Positions 16,569 through 23,965 of a DNA stretch of 64,000 nt are shown piece by piece. How positions within the stretch are numbered: position 1 is the stretch's first letter; each line of letters starts with the position of its first letter. Source of the stretch: Cohnella thailandensis (GTDB lineage: Bacteria; Bacillota; Bacilli; Paenibacillales; Paenibacillaceae); assembly GCF_014212135.1 (NCBI RefSeq), contig NZ_JACJVQ010000027.1:1-64000 (forward strand), in the 5' to 3' direction. The notes below the pieces were generated by a model that made no database searches, was not told where the DNA came from, and saw nothing but the letters and a program-made list of their open reading frames with translations. A program made the position numbers and the translations under genes.

Positions 16569-16736
16569 ATTGATTTGCGCGAGAATACGCCAAAAAAATT
16601 TTATGTTTTCTTAACAAAAGGGAAGAATTTTTCTGAAACTTGTCGTAAAATTATCCTTGTGTCACTTTAGTACTATTTTGTTCTATCTTCTGTGTTCTGT
16701 CTTCGCAATCATCTTTTAAGCCGGGGAGATAATAGA

Positions 16737-17159
16737 ATGAACATTCGTACGTTCCAACTGTCGGACTATCGGGTCGTTGCGGACCTGATGGCGGTCGCGT
16801 TGTCGGAAGAGTGCTGCGAAGAGACGATGGGGGCGTTGGCCCGCCAATTGTCGTGGGACAGCGAACTGGTGCTGGTCGCGGAGAAGGGCGATTCCATTAT
16901 CGGCCTTATGATCGGAACGATCGACCACAACAAAGGGTATGTCTATCGTCTGGCGGTTCATCCGGATTATCGTCGTCAAGGAGTCGGCAAAACGTTGGTC
17001 TCGGCGATGAACGTAAGGTTCCGTCAGCGCAATGTGCTCAAGGTATTGATTGCGGGAGACAAGCACAACGAGCAGCTGCTGCCCTTCTACGAGTCGCTTA
17101 AAGAAGTGACGCTCGGATTCGCGAAGCTGGCTAAGCCGCTTTCCATTATGGCTATATAA
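16737..17159 (+). CDS. GNAT-family N-acetyltransferase
   Basis: 140 residues, a single GNAT domain. The acetyl-CoA motif VYRLAVHPDYRRQGVGKTLV contains the R-x-x-G-x-G signature. The ATG is preceded by GGGGAG with 8-bp spacing. The size fits small RimI-like enzymes, but the substrate is not evident. It is monocistronic, followed by a hairpin. Confidence 0.88.
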   Translation: MNIRTFQLSDYRVVADLMAVALSEECCEETMGALARQLSWDSELVLVAEKGDSIIGLMIGTIDHNKGYVYRLAVHPDYRRQGVGKTLVSAMNVRFRQRNVLKVLIAGDKHNEQLLPFYESLKEVTLGFAKLAKPLSIMAI

Positions 17160-17211
17160 TCGTTTATAACGGACGGACAAGCCATTATCTCGATAAAGCG
17201 TTATGAGGAAG

Positions 17212-17278
17212 GCATATCTTACGTGCCCGGAGGCGCCGGAATGACGGTTGCTTTTGGCCATAAGATATGCTTTTCTTA
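17212..17278 (+). terminator. probable terminator of the GNAT gene
   Basis: GCATATCTTA (17212-17221) and TAAGATATGC (17261-17270) are perfect 10-bp arms, followed by TTTTCTTA. The 39-nt loop is long, so efficiency is uncertain. Confidence 0.5.
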
Positions 17279-17289
17279 TAGTAATCATC

Positions 17290-17317
17290 TTGACCCTATA
17301 CATTTGAATTCGATATT
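17290..17317 (+). promoter_or_regulatory. promoter of the DUF402-lepB pair
   Basis: TTGACC (17290-17295) and GATATT (17312-17317) with a 16-bp spacer. The -10 matches four of six positions. Confidence 0.5.
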
Positions 17318-17352
17318 TCGCGTAACGGACGGCCGGGCAGGAGGCGTAACCC

Positions 17353-17943
17353 ATGAACAGCGATTCTAATCGGTTCGCTTCTTTCGAACGCTGTGTGATC
17401 AAAAGCTTCAAAAACAACGGTTCCTTGCATCGGGTATGGATGGAGAATTGGCAGCTTCCCGATTCGCTGCTTCATCCGGCGCACGCCGAAGAATCGATGA
17501 TGGTCTTCGTCAACGATCATACGATCATCCGGGAAGCGGACGGCAAGGAATGGATCAGCCGGGTTCCGGCGGTGTCCTTCTTCATTCCGGGAGAATGGTT
17601 CAACATAGTGGCTCTCCTGGAGGAGAAGGGGATTCGATACTACTGCAACATCGCTTCGCCTCCCTACCGCTATGCGGACGTGCTGACGTACATCGATTAC
17701 GATCTGGATGTCGTTCTCCTTCCGGAAGGGACGTACTACGATCTCGACAGGGACGAGTACGAGAGGCACAAAGAAGAATATCGGTACAACCCGACGGTTC
17801 AAGAGCATGCCGAGACGGCGCTGGGTCGTCTACATGCCCGCATCGAAGCCAAGGGACAGCCGTTCGCCAACGATGAGGTTCAGCGTTATTATTCCGAGTG
17901 GAAAGCCTATATCAACGGCAAAGGAGACAGCGAACCTTCATGA
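17353..17943 (+). CDS. DUF402 nucleoside tri/diphosphate phosphatase (Ntdp/YgaC type)
   Basis: 196 residues. The DUF402 beta-barrel signature is visible in GIRYYCNIASPPYRYADVLTYIDYDLDVVLLPEG, with Asp/Glu residues that bind a divalent metal, then YDLDRDEYERHKEEYRY. Characterised relatives hydrolyse nucleoside tri- and diphosphates; the physiological role is unclear. It is slightly longer than the usual ~176 residues. Its stop codon overlaps the lepB start (ATGA), so the two are translationally coupled. Confidence 0.88.
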   Translation: MNSDSNRFASFERCVIKSFKNNGSLHRVWMENWQLPDSLLHPAHAEESMMVFVNDHTIIREADGKEWISRVPAVSFFIPGEWFNIVALLEEKGIRYYCNIASPPYRYADVLTYIDYDLDVVLLPEGTYYDLDRDEYERHKEEYRYNPTVQEHAETALGRLHARIEAKGQPFANDEVQRYYSEWKAYINGKGDSEPS

Positions 17944-18527
17944 GCGAAGCTCCCGGCACTCCTTCATCCGGCAGGTCGAGGTCCGTGCGGCCCGATCGGC
18001 CCGCGTGGCGCAAAGAGCTATGGGACTGGATTCGAGCCCTCGCTATCGCAATCGTCATCGTCGTTCTTTTGCGGGCATTCGTTTTCCAGCTGTCCACGGT
18101 CAAGAGCATCTCCATGCAACCGACGTTGTACGAGAAGCAATGGCTGTTCGTGAACAAGATTTCCTATAAGATAGGGCATCCTTCCAGGGGAGACGTCGTC
18201 ATCCTGAAGGAACCCGGCGAGGGATCGGACAAGAAGACGCTGCTCGTCAAACGGATTATCGGGCTGCCGGGAGACCGTCTCGAGGTTCGCGATCATCAGC
18301 TATACATCAACGGAGCGCTTCAAGTGGAACGCTATACCGACGCCGTCATCGAGGATGGAGACATCGGGCCTATTACCGTGAGCGCGGGTCATTATTTCGT
18401 GATGGGAGACAATCGGCACTTGGAGTCCAGCAAGGACAGCCGTTCCTTCGGCGAGGTTCCGGAGAGCCTGATCAAAGGCAGAGCCGATTGGATCATATGG
18501 CCGATCTCCAGATGGCAGTCTCTTTAA
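17940..18527 (+). CDS. lepB: type I signal peptidase
   Basis: 195 residues. After a cytosolic N-terminus comes one membrane helix (IRALAIAIVIVVLLRAFVF), then the catalytic Ser in SISMQPTL and the catalytic Lys in KKTLLVKRIIGLPGD, and the box-E motif VMGDNR with the SKDSRSFG block. It cleaves signal peptides from secreted proteins on the outer face of the membrane. The ATG overlaps the upstream stop codon as ATGA; AAAGGAGA lies a little far upstream. Codons to 17898 in the same frame overlap the previous gene and are excluded. Confidence 0.94.
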   Translation: MSEAPGTPSSGRSRSVRPDRPAWRKELWDWIRALAIAIVIVVLLRAFVFQLSTVKSISMQPTLYEKQWLFVNKISYKIGHPSRGDVVILKEPGEGSDKKTLLVKRIIGLPGDRLEVRDHQLYINGALQVERYTDAVIEDGDIGPITVSAGHYFVMGDNRHLESSKDSRSFGEVPESLIKGRADWIIWPISRWQSL

Positions 18528-18588
18528 ACTAGAATAAGCGAGGCCGCGTTCCCCCGTTCGTGCCCTCGCGCGGAAGGAGGTGAACGGG

Positions 18589-19812
18589 GTGGAAGTCGTT
18601 AGAACGAAGCCAAGGGACGAGAAATTCTGGCGCGAATTGAAGGGCGAGCTGATCGCGGCGACTCCTTCGCTTGGCATCGACAAGATCGGAATCGCGTCGC
18701 CCGACCCGTTCGCCGAGCTGAAGGAGCGCTTGCTGAAGCACCGAGAGCAGGGCTACGAATCGGGCTTTGAAGAGCCGGATCTGAACAAGAGGACAGATCC
18801 GGCCCTCCTGTTCGACGAGCCTCGCTCGATTATCGCGATCGCGGTCGCGTACCCGTCGAAGATGAAGAATCCTCCGGTATCGGAGCCTGGAGCGCGGAGA
18901 GGAATTCTCTCGCGCTCCGCATGGGGCGAGGACTACCACCGCGTTCTCAACAACCGGCTGGAGCGGCTGTCGGCTTGGCTGGCGGAGAGAGTTCCGGAAG
19001 CGCGCGGCTTGTCCATGGTGGACACGGGCGCGTTATCCGACCGCGCCGTGGCGGAGAGGGCGGGCATCGGCTGGACGGGCAAGAACAGCTTCATTCTGTC
19101 CCGCGAGCTCGGTACTTGGACTTATCTCGGGGAGATGATCACCAACCTGCCTCTGCCTCCCGATCAGCCGGTCGAAGACGGCTGCGGAGAGTGCACCCGC
19201 TGCATCGACGCCTGCCCGACGGGTGCGCTGGTCGGTCCCGGGCAGCTGAACGCTCAGCGCTGCGTGTCTTTTCTGACGCAGACCAAAGGCATCCTGGAAG
19301 AAGACGTCATGGAGAAGATCGGCAACCGGCTCTACGGCTGCGATACGTGCCAGATCGTCTGCCCGGTCAACCGGGGAATCGACATCGGACGCCACGCCGA
19401 GCTCCAGCCCGACCCGGAGATCGCGAAGCCTCTCTTGGTGCCGCTTCTCTCGATGGGCAACCGGGAGTTCAAGGAGAAGTTCGGCTCGAGCGCCGCTGCC
19501 TGGAGAGGACGCAAGCCGATCCAACGCAACGCGCTGATCGGATTAGGCAACTTCCGGGACGAGGCGGCCGTCCCCGATATCGCGAAGGTGCTGCGGGAGG
19601 ATCCGCGCTTCGAGCTTCGGGCAACCGCCGCTTGGGCGCTTGGCCGAATCGGAGGAAGCGATGCCGAGGCCGCGCTTGCCGAAGCGGCCGGAACGGAGAC
19701 GGACGAGCAGGCGCTGGAAGCGATCGGGCGCGCCTTGGAGACGCTCCGTTCCGGAGGACCGAAGCGAAGGGCGGGCAGGAAAAAATCGGCGGAGCCCCGA
19801 ACGGCCGAGTGA
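18589..19812 (+). CDS. queG: epoxyqueuosine reductase
   Basis: 407 residues. An N-terminal cobalamin-binding region (SRSAWGEDYHRVL, DTGALSDRAVAERAGIGWTGKNSF) is followed by two 4Fe-4S motifs (CGECTRCIDACP and CDTCQIVCPVN with an additional Cys upstream) and C-terminal HEAT-like repeats. QueG makes queuosine from epoxyqueuosine in tRNA. The GTG at 18589 lies 8 bp after AAGGAGG; a GTG at 18580 would overlap that site. A terminator follows. Confidence 0.95.
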   Translation: MEVVRTKPRDEKFWRELKGELIAATPSLGIDKIGIASPDPFAELKERLLKHREQGYESGFEEPDLNKRTDPALLFDEPRSIIAIAVAYPSKMKNPPVSEPGARRGILSRSAWGEDYHRVLNNRLERLSAWLAERVPEARGLSMVDTGALSDRAVAERAGIGWTGKNSFILSRELGTWTYLGEMITNLPLPPDQPVEDGCGECTRCIDACPTGALVGPGQLNAQRCVSFLTQTKGILEEDVMEKIGNRLYGCDTCQIVCPVNRGIDIGRHAELQPDPEIAKPLLVPLLSMGNREFKEKFGSSAAAWRGRKPIQRNALIGLGNFRDEAAVPDIAKVLREDPRFELRATAAWALGRIGGSDAEAALAEAAGTETDEQALEAIGRALETLRSGGPKRRAGRKKSAEPRTAE

Positions 19813-19849
19813 GTAAACGGAATGGCGTTAAGAATTTATCAGCAGAACC

Positions 19850-19887
19850 AAGGAGTTCGGCCGCAAAAAAGGCCGGACTCCTTTTTT
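19850..19887 (+). terminator. terminator of queG
   Basis: AAGGAGTTCGGCC and GGCCGGACTCCTT form a 13-bp stem with one G-U pair, followed by TTTT. Confidence 0.8.
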
Positions 19888-20024
19888 ACGGAGGAATCAT
19901 TTCCTGGGAAATTCGAGGTAAAAAAGTCTTAATTCCCGAAGTTTCGCGCAATATGGCTTGTGCTTATGTCGAATTTGCCCGATACTTGAGGGTAGCAGAA
20001 GGACAAGACAGGAGTGAGAGACGT

Positions 20025-21047
20025 TTGAGGCTGGTTGATATTGAGAGCGTGGAACCGGGACAGGTTCTCGGACGAACGATCTTCTCCGCGAACGGAACCG
20101 TGCTGTTGACGACCGGAGTGCAGCTGACGGTTTTTATGATAAGCACGCTTAAGAGAGTCGGGGTCACCATGATCTACATCGACGATCCGATGTTCCGGGA
20201 TATATCGATCGAGGAAGTGCTCTCCGAATCGACGAAGGGAGCGGTCATTCAGCAGATGTCCGAATCGTTCGATGCTCTGCGCTCCGGCAAGAGCTTCAAT
20301 ACGAAGGCGATCAGCATGACCGTGGACGCGCTGCTGGAAGACGTGCTGAAGAACCAGAACGTGCTTGTCCAGCTGTCGGATATCCGAACCGAGGACAATG
20401 CCATCTATATTCATTCCATGAACGTCTGCATGATGGCGACTCTCGTCGGCGTGAACATGGGACTCAACATGATCCAGCTGAAGGAGCTGGCCATGGGAGC
20501 CTTGCTCCACGATATCGGGAAAGTCGGGGCGCCCGAGCTGCAGGAGGGAAGAAGCCACCATTCCTGGCGCGGCTTCGAGATGCTGAAGATGAAGCGGGAA
20601 TACAGCCTGCTCATCTCGCACGTGGCCTTCCAGCACCACGAGGCGGTGGACGGCAGCGGCAAGCCGAGGGGGATCAGGGGAGACGAGATCCATCTCTACG
20701 CGAAGATCACGGCGATCGCGAATATCTACGATAATATGCTGACCGATCTATCCGAAGGCAAGCGGATTCTGCCGCACGAAGCGGTCGAGAGGCTGAACGC
20801 GATGTCCGGAACCGTCGTGGACCGGGATGTTCTGATCGAATTCCTGCGGATCGTCTCCGTCTATCCGAACGGAATTTCCGTAAGGCTGTCCAACCGCCAA
20901 ACGGGGGTCGTCGTCGGCCAGCACAAGGGACTTCCCGGCAGGCCGATCGTCCGCGTCATCGACAAGGCGGGGGACGAGGCCGTCGGAGCCTCGGAGGTCG
21001 ACCTTGCCCAGCGCACGACGATTTTTATCGAATCGGTGCTCTCTTAA
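20025..21047 (+). CDS. HD-GYP-like domain protein
   Basis: 340 residues from a TTG start (LRLVDIESVEPGQVLG) behind CAGGAG. The open frame extends much further 5' but runs out of frame through queG. The C-terminal HD domain keeps LLHDIGK, SHVAFQHHE and DGSGKPRG. In c-di-GMP phosphodiesterases the last motif is DGxGYP; here Tyr is Lys (GKP), so activity is uncertain. The N-terminal ~120 residues form a conserved but unnamed region. The neighbours give no pathway. Confidence 0.85.
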   Translation: MRLVDIESVEPGQVLGRTIFSANGTVLLTTGVQLTVFMISTLKRVGVTMIYIDDPMFRDISIEEVLSESTKGAVIQQMSESFDALRSGKSFNTKAISMTVDALLEDVLKNQNVLVQLSDIRTEDNAIYIHSMNVCMMATLVGVNMGLNMIQLKELAMGALLHDIGKVGAPELQEGRSHHSWRGFEMLKMKREYSLLISHVAFQHHEAVDGSGKPRGIRGDEIHLYAKITAIANIYDNMLTDLSEGKRILPHEAVERLNAMSGTVVDRDVLIEFLRIVSVYPNGISVRLSNRQTGVVVGQHKGLPGRPIVRVIDKAGDEAVGASEVDLAQRTTIFIESVLS

Positions 21048-21076
21048 GGCGAGATCGGATTCCCGCGGCAACTTGT

Positions 21077-21105
21077 TTGCCCAACCTCCAAGGCCATGCT
21101 ATCAT
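21077..21105 (+). promoter_or_regulatory. promoter of the UPF0154 gene
   Basis: TTGCCC (21077-21082) and TATCAT (21100-21105) with a 17-bp spacer. Confidence 0.55.
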
Positions 21106-21177
21106 AGGGAAGCGGCCTGACTCCGAGACCCTTCGGATCGGCTAGCTATTGTGGATAGTACGGAGGGAATCAGTACG

Positions 21178-21402
21178 ATGTGGGATGTCATTATTCCGAT
21201 TGTAACGCTGATCGTCGGGCTTATCATCGGCTTTGTCGTAGGCGTATTTTATCTGCGTTCTCAGCTCACCAAGATGCAGAACGATCCAGAGATGATCCAG
21301 AAGATGGCGAAGCAAATGGGCTATAATATGAACAAACAGCAGCTGAATAAGGCGCAACAGATGATGAAAAATCAGAATTTGAACAAGCCTCGCCGCAAAT
21401 AA
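21178..21402 (+). CDS. UPF0154 (YneF-type) small membrane protein
   Basis: 74 residues. One N-terminal membrane helix (VIIPIVTLIVGLIIGFVVGVF) is followed by the family signature FYLRSQLTKMQNDPEMIQKMAKQMGYNMNKQQL. This length and pattern are diagnostic of UPF0154. Function unknown. The ATG follows CGGAGGGA at 10 bp. An upstream in-frame GTG at 21151 is less likely because it lies before that site. Confidence 0.93.
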   Translation: MWDVIIPIVTLIVGLIIGFVVGVFYLRSQLTKMQNDPEMIQKMAKQMGYNMNKQQLNKAQQMMKNQNLNKPRRK

Positions 21403-21444
21403 GCGGCCGATGGAGCGCCATTCACCGCATAGGGAGGGAATCCA

Positions 21445-22038
21445 TTGTCGGGGTTGAAGGATTATACGAATTCCCAGGTGGCTAGCAACCGGGAGAAGGT
21501 CGAGTATCACGTTCGGGAGATTTTGAAGCTGATCGGCGAAGACGTGGAACGGGAAGGCTTGCTGGAGACGCCGGCTCGCGTTACCCGAATGTACGAGGAG
21601 ATCTTCGCGGGCTATGAAGCGGACCCGCGCGACGTGCTCGGCGTCACGTTCGACGAGAAGCACGAAGAGCTCGTCATCGTGAAGGATATCGTCTATTACA
21701 GCCAATGCGAGCATCATATGGCGCCGTTCTTCGGCAAGATCCATATCGGCTACATTCCGAGCGGCAAGATCGCGGGCTTAAGCAAGTTCGCCCGGCTGGT
21801 GGAAGCCGTGACGCGCAGGCTGCAAGTGCAAGAACGGATTACTTCGCAGATTGCCGACATCCTCGAAGAGGTCCTCTCTCCCAACGGGGTGATGGTCGTC
21901 GTGGAAGGCGAGCATCTGTGCATGTGCTCCCGAGGAGTGAAGAAGCCCGGCAGCAAGACGGTCACTTCGGCCGTTCGGGGGCATTTCCGCAACAGCGCGG
22001 CCCTTCGATCGGAGTTCCTGTCGCTCATCAAGGAATAA
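21445..22038 (+). CDS. folE: GTP cyclohydrolase I
   Basis: 197 residues from a TTG start behind AGGGAGGG. Zinc ligands and catalytic residues are in YYSQCEHHMAPFFG and EGEHLCMCSRGVKKPGS, followed by TVTSAVRGHFR. It converts GTP to dihydroneopterin triphosphate, the first step of tetrahydrofolate synthesis. The Cys/His zinc ligands are intact, so this is the zinc-dependent IA type. A bidirectional terminator separates it from the convergent fnr gene. Confidence 0.96.
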   Translation: MSGLKDYTNSQVASNREKVEYHVREILKLIGEDVEREGLLETPARVTRMYEEIFAGYEADPRDVLGVTFDEKHEELVIVKDIVYYSQCEHHMAPFFGKIHIGYIPSGKIAGLSKFARLVEAVTRRLQVQERITSQIADILEEVLSPNGVMVVVEGEHLCMCSRGVKKPGSKTVTSAVRGHFRNSAALRSEFLSLIKE

Positions 22039-22040
22039 GC

Positions 22041-22089
22041 AACGCTCTCTAGGTTAGCCGGAAGGCTAAGTAGAGAGCGTTTTTTTTAT
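22041..22089. terminator. bidirectional terminator between folE and fnr
   Basis: AACGCTCTCTA and TAGAGAGCGTT arms enclose an inner TTAGCC/GGCTAA stem, followed by a run of eight Ts on the plus strand. Confidence 0.85.
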
Positions 22090-22850
22090 AATCTGCAGAT
22101 CTCCATCGGGCACTGGTCGCAACGGCAGACTCCGCGCAGGTAAGGGACGTCCTTGATGAGCAGATGACCCTCGCGAACGGTAAGCACGCCTTCCTTGCGC
22201 AGGTCCGAAAGCATGCGGTTGACGCACTCCCTCGTCGCTCCGATCATGTCGGCCATCTCCGCATGGCTTATTTTCAGCGTAATGTAGATGCCTTCCTTCT
22301 CCTGAACCCCGTTCGAATTGCACAATCGGATGAGAAGCGAGCAGAGCGCCCCGGATTTGCCGTACAGCATCAGATCGCGGAACTTCGATTGCGTCATCCG
22401 GTGCACGAGCCCCATCCACTTCATGAACTCGATCGCGAGATCCCCATGCTGCCACAGCAGCACCTCCAGGTCGGCCATCTGCATGACGCCGATCTCCCCG
22501 TCCTCCAGCACCTCCGCGCTAAAGGCGTGCACCGGATTCGCGAACGGTTCCGGCTGGCCGTAGAGATCTCCCTTCTGAAGCATGTATAACGTCATATTTC
22601 GTCCGGTATCGGAGGTCTTCGTGATCCGGATTCTCCCGCTGCGCACGAAAATCAGCTTGTCGGCGGGATCCCCTTCCCAGAAAAGAACGCTCCCTTTCTC
22701 GATCGGCTTGCGGTACATGATGCTCTGCATCTTGGCGAAGCTGTCGGCGGAGAAGCACCGGGCGGTGCCGGCCAACCCTTCGTTGGAGATCGGAAGACGG
22801 GCTGCTTTGTTGGGTGTATGGGAGGTCGCGTTCTGGGCGATCGCGGTCAT
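22086..22850 (-). CDS. fnr: Fnr-type anaerobic regulator (Crp/Fnr family)
   Basis: 254 residues. A cyclic-nucleotide-type beta-barrel (about 45-150) and a C-terminal helix-turn-helix (AEMADMIGATRECVNRMLSDLRKEG) define the Crp/Fnr family. The C-terminus has Cys242, 244, 247 and 252. The 3- and 5-residue spacing of the last three matches the three C-terminal cluster cysteines of Bacillus subtilis Fnr, unlike the N-terminal cluster of E. coli FNR. It should activate fermentation and nitrate genes without oxygen. AAGGAG lies 9 bp before the ATG at 22850. It sits beside mobA, adhE and pfl. Confidence 0.92.
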   Translation of the reverse strand: MTAIAQNATSHTPNKAARLPISNEGLAGTARCFSADSFAKMQSIMYRKPIEKGSVLFWEGDPADKLIFVRSGRIRITKTSDTGRNMTLYMLQKGDLYGQPEPFANPVHAFSAEVLEDGEIGVMQMADLEVLLWQHGDLAIEFMKWMGLVHRMTQSKFRDLMLYGKSGALCSLLIRLCNSNGVQEKEGIYITLKISHAEMADMIGATRECVNRMLSDLRKEGVLTVREGHLLIKDVPYLRGVCRCDQCPMEICRL

Positions 22851-22972
22851 TCGGATCACGCTCCTTAACTCTTTATGATTCTATTTTAATGGAATTCGCG
22901 GGGATCGGTTATGAGGGGATTGACTGAATGTAACGGGGGGAATTCCCTGATTTTTGCTCCGTCCGCCACAAG

Positions 22973-22988
22973 AATGACAATAATCACA
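22973..22988. promoter_or_regulatory. weak Fnr-type half-site in the fnr/mobA gap
   Basis: AATGA-N6-TCACA keeps one perfect half of TGTGA-N6-TCACA. It lies in the 298-bp divergent gap (22851-23148), where I find no gene and no better site. Autoregulation is possible but weakly supported. Confidence 0.3.
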
Positions 22989-23148
22989 GTTTCTCGCCGG
23001 GATTCCGTCGTTAAATAAAGGTGTTTCGTCCGCCAGAACATCGAGGATTGGAGGAGGCAGATTACCGAAATCGGGCAGAAAGGAAGGCGGTAAGGATGAG
23101 GAGTTCCGGTTGTCTCGAGCTCCGGCGAAGGAAGAGGGGGGCGGCGCC

Positions 23149-23763
23149 ATGGTGAGCGGAATCATTCTGGCAGGCGGCGCGGCCCGGGGAATGCGGATGA
23201 GGAACATGGTTTTGCTGCCCTACGAGGGGGAGGCGCTGCTGGACAGACAGATTCGCCTGATGGACGATCTATGCCAGGAGATCATCCTCGTGACGGGTTC
23301 GCCCAAGTCGTATCTGCCGTTGGTGCCCTCTTCCGTCCGAATCGTGTCCGACTACATGCCGGGCAGAGGAGCTCTCGGAGGCTTGGCGGCGGGCTTGTCG
23401 CTGTCCCAGCAGCGCTATGCGTGGGTCGTCGGCTGCGACATGCCGAAACTCAGCCCGGCGGCGGCCCGATTGCTGCTGAAGAGGCTGATCGGCAATTACG
23501 AGGCGGTATGGCCGTCCGATAAGGATGGGCCGCATCCGCTGCATGGGGTATACGATTGCGAGTGCGCGGGGCGAATCGCGAAGCTGGTTGAGGAAGGAGG
23601 GGCGACCCTGGCCGATCTGCCCGGGTATCTGGCCTGGGGAGAGGTGGCCGAGGGCGAATTCGCCCAGCAAGGCATCGCCTTCGATTTCCTGGAGACGATT
23701 CGCGGAACGGGATTCCACGCAAGGCCGGCGATCGAGGAAAGCCGGTTCCGGGCGGGAATCTGA
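23149..23763 (+). CDS. MobA-like nucleotidyltransferase (divergent)
   Basis: 204 residues. It starts with SGIILAGGAARG and has CDMPKLSPAAARLLL, the layout of molybdenum cofactor guanylyltransferases. The signature after LAGG usually reads SxRMGxxK; here it is AARGMRMRNM, so the usual Lys is replaced. It may still transfer GMP to molybdopterin, or act on another sugar-nucleotide. A location between fnr and adhE fits a role in anaerobic molybdoenzymes. The ATG is preceded by a purine-rich stretch (GAGGGGGGCGG). Confidence 0.78.
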   Translation: MVSGIILAGGAARGMRMRNMVLLPYEGEALLDRQIRLMDDLCQEIILVTGSPKSYLPLVPSSVRIVSDYMPGRGALGGLAAGLSLSQQRYAWVVGCDMPKLSPAAARLLLKRLIGNYEAVWPSDKDGPHPLHGVYDCECAGRIAKLVEEGGATLADLPGYLAWGEVAEGEFAQQGIAFDFLETIRGTGFHARPAIEESRFRAGI

Positions 23764-23808
23764 CGGGTTTGGCGAAAATGCGGCGGATAGAAGCGTAAGA
23801 TTGGCGGA

Positions 23809-23851
23809 TGTGAACCATGTCATAGTTGCGGAAGATGGCGAGGAGTACGTT
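23809..23851 (+). promoter_or_regulatory. Fnr-type site with class II promoter geometry before adhE
   Basis: TGTGA-ACCATG-TCATA (23809-23824) matches nine of ten positions of TGTGA-N6-TCACA. Its centre at 23816.5 is 41.5 bp before 23858, the start predicted from TACGTT at 23846-23851 as a weak -10. This is the spacing of class II Fnr-activated promoters. The -10 is poor, as expected if activation is needed. Confidence 0.55.
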
Positions 23852-23965
23852 GGAGGCAGCGGCCCGGCAGCGATTGACAGCTTGGGTTGCGTAAGGTTCG
23901 CTTCTGCGCCGCCGGGGCGCCGAAGCCGCGTTGTCCATTTTGTTTTCTCTGGAGGGAGAGAGACC

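Noticed and set aside
18921..21047. A 708-codon frame joining queG sequence to the HD-GYP protein
   Set aside because: The first part runs out of frame through queG and across its terminator. The real protein starts at TTG 20025.
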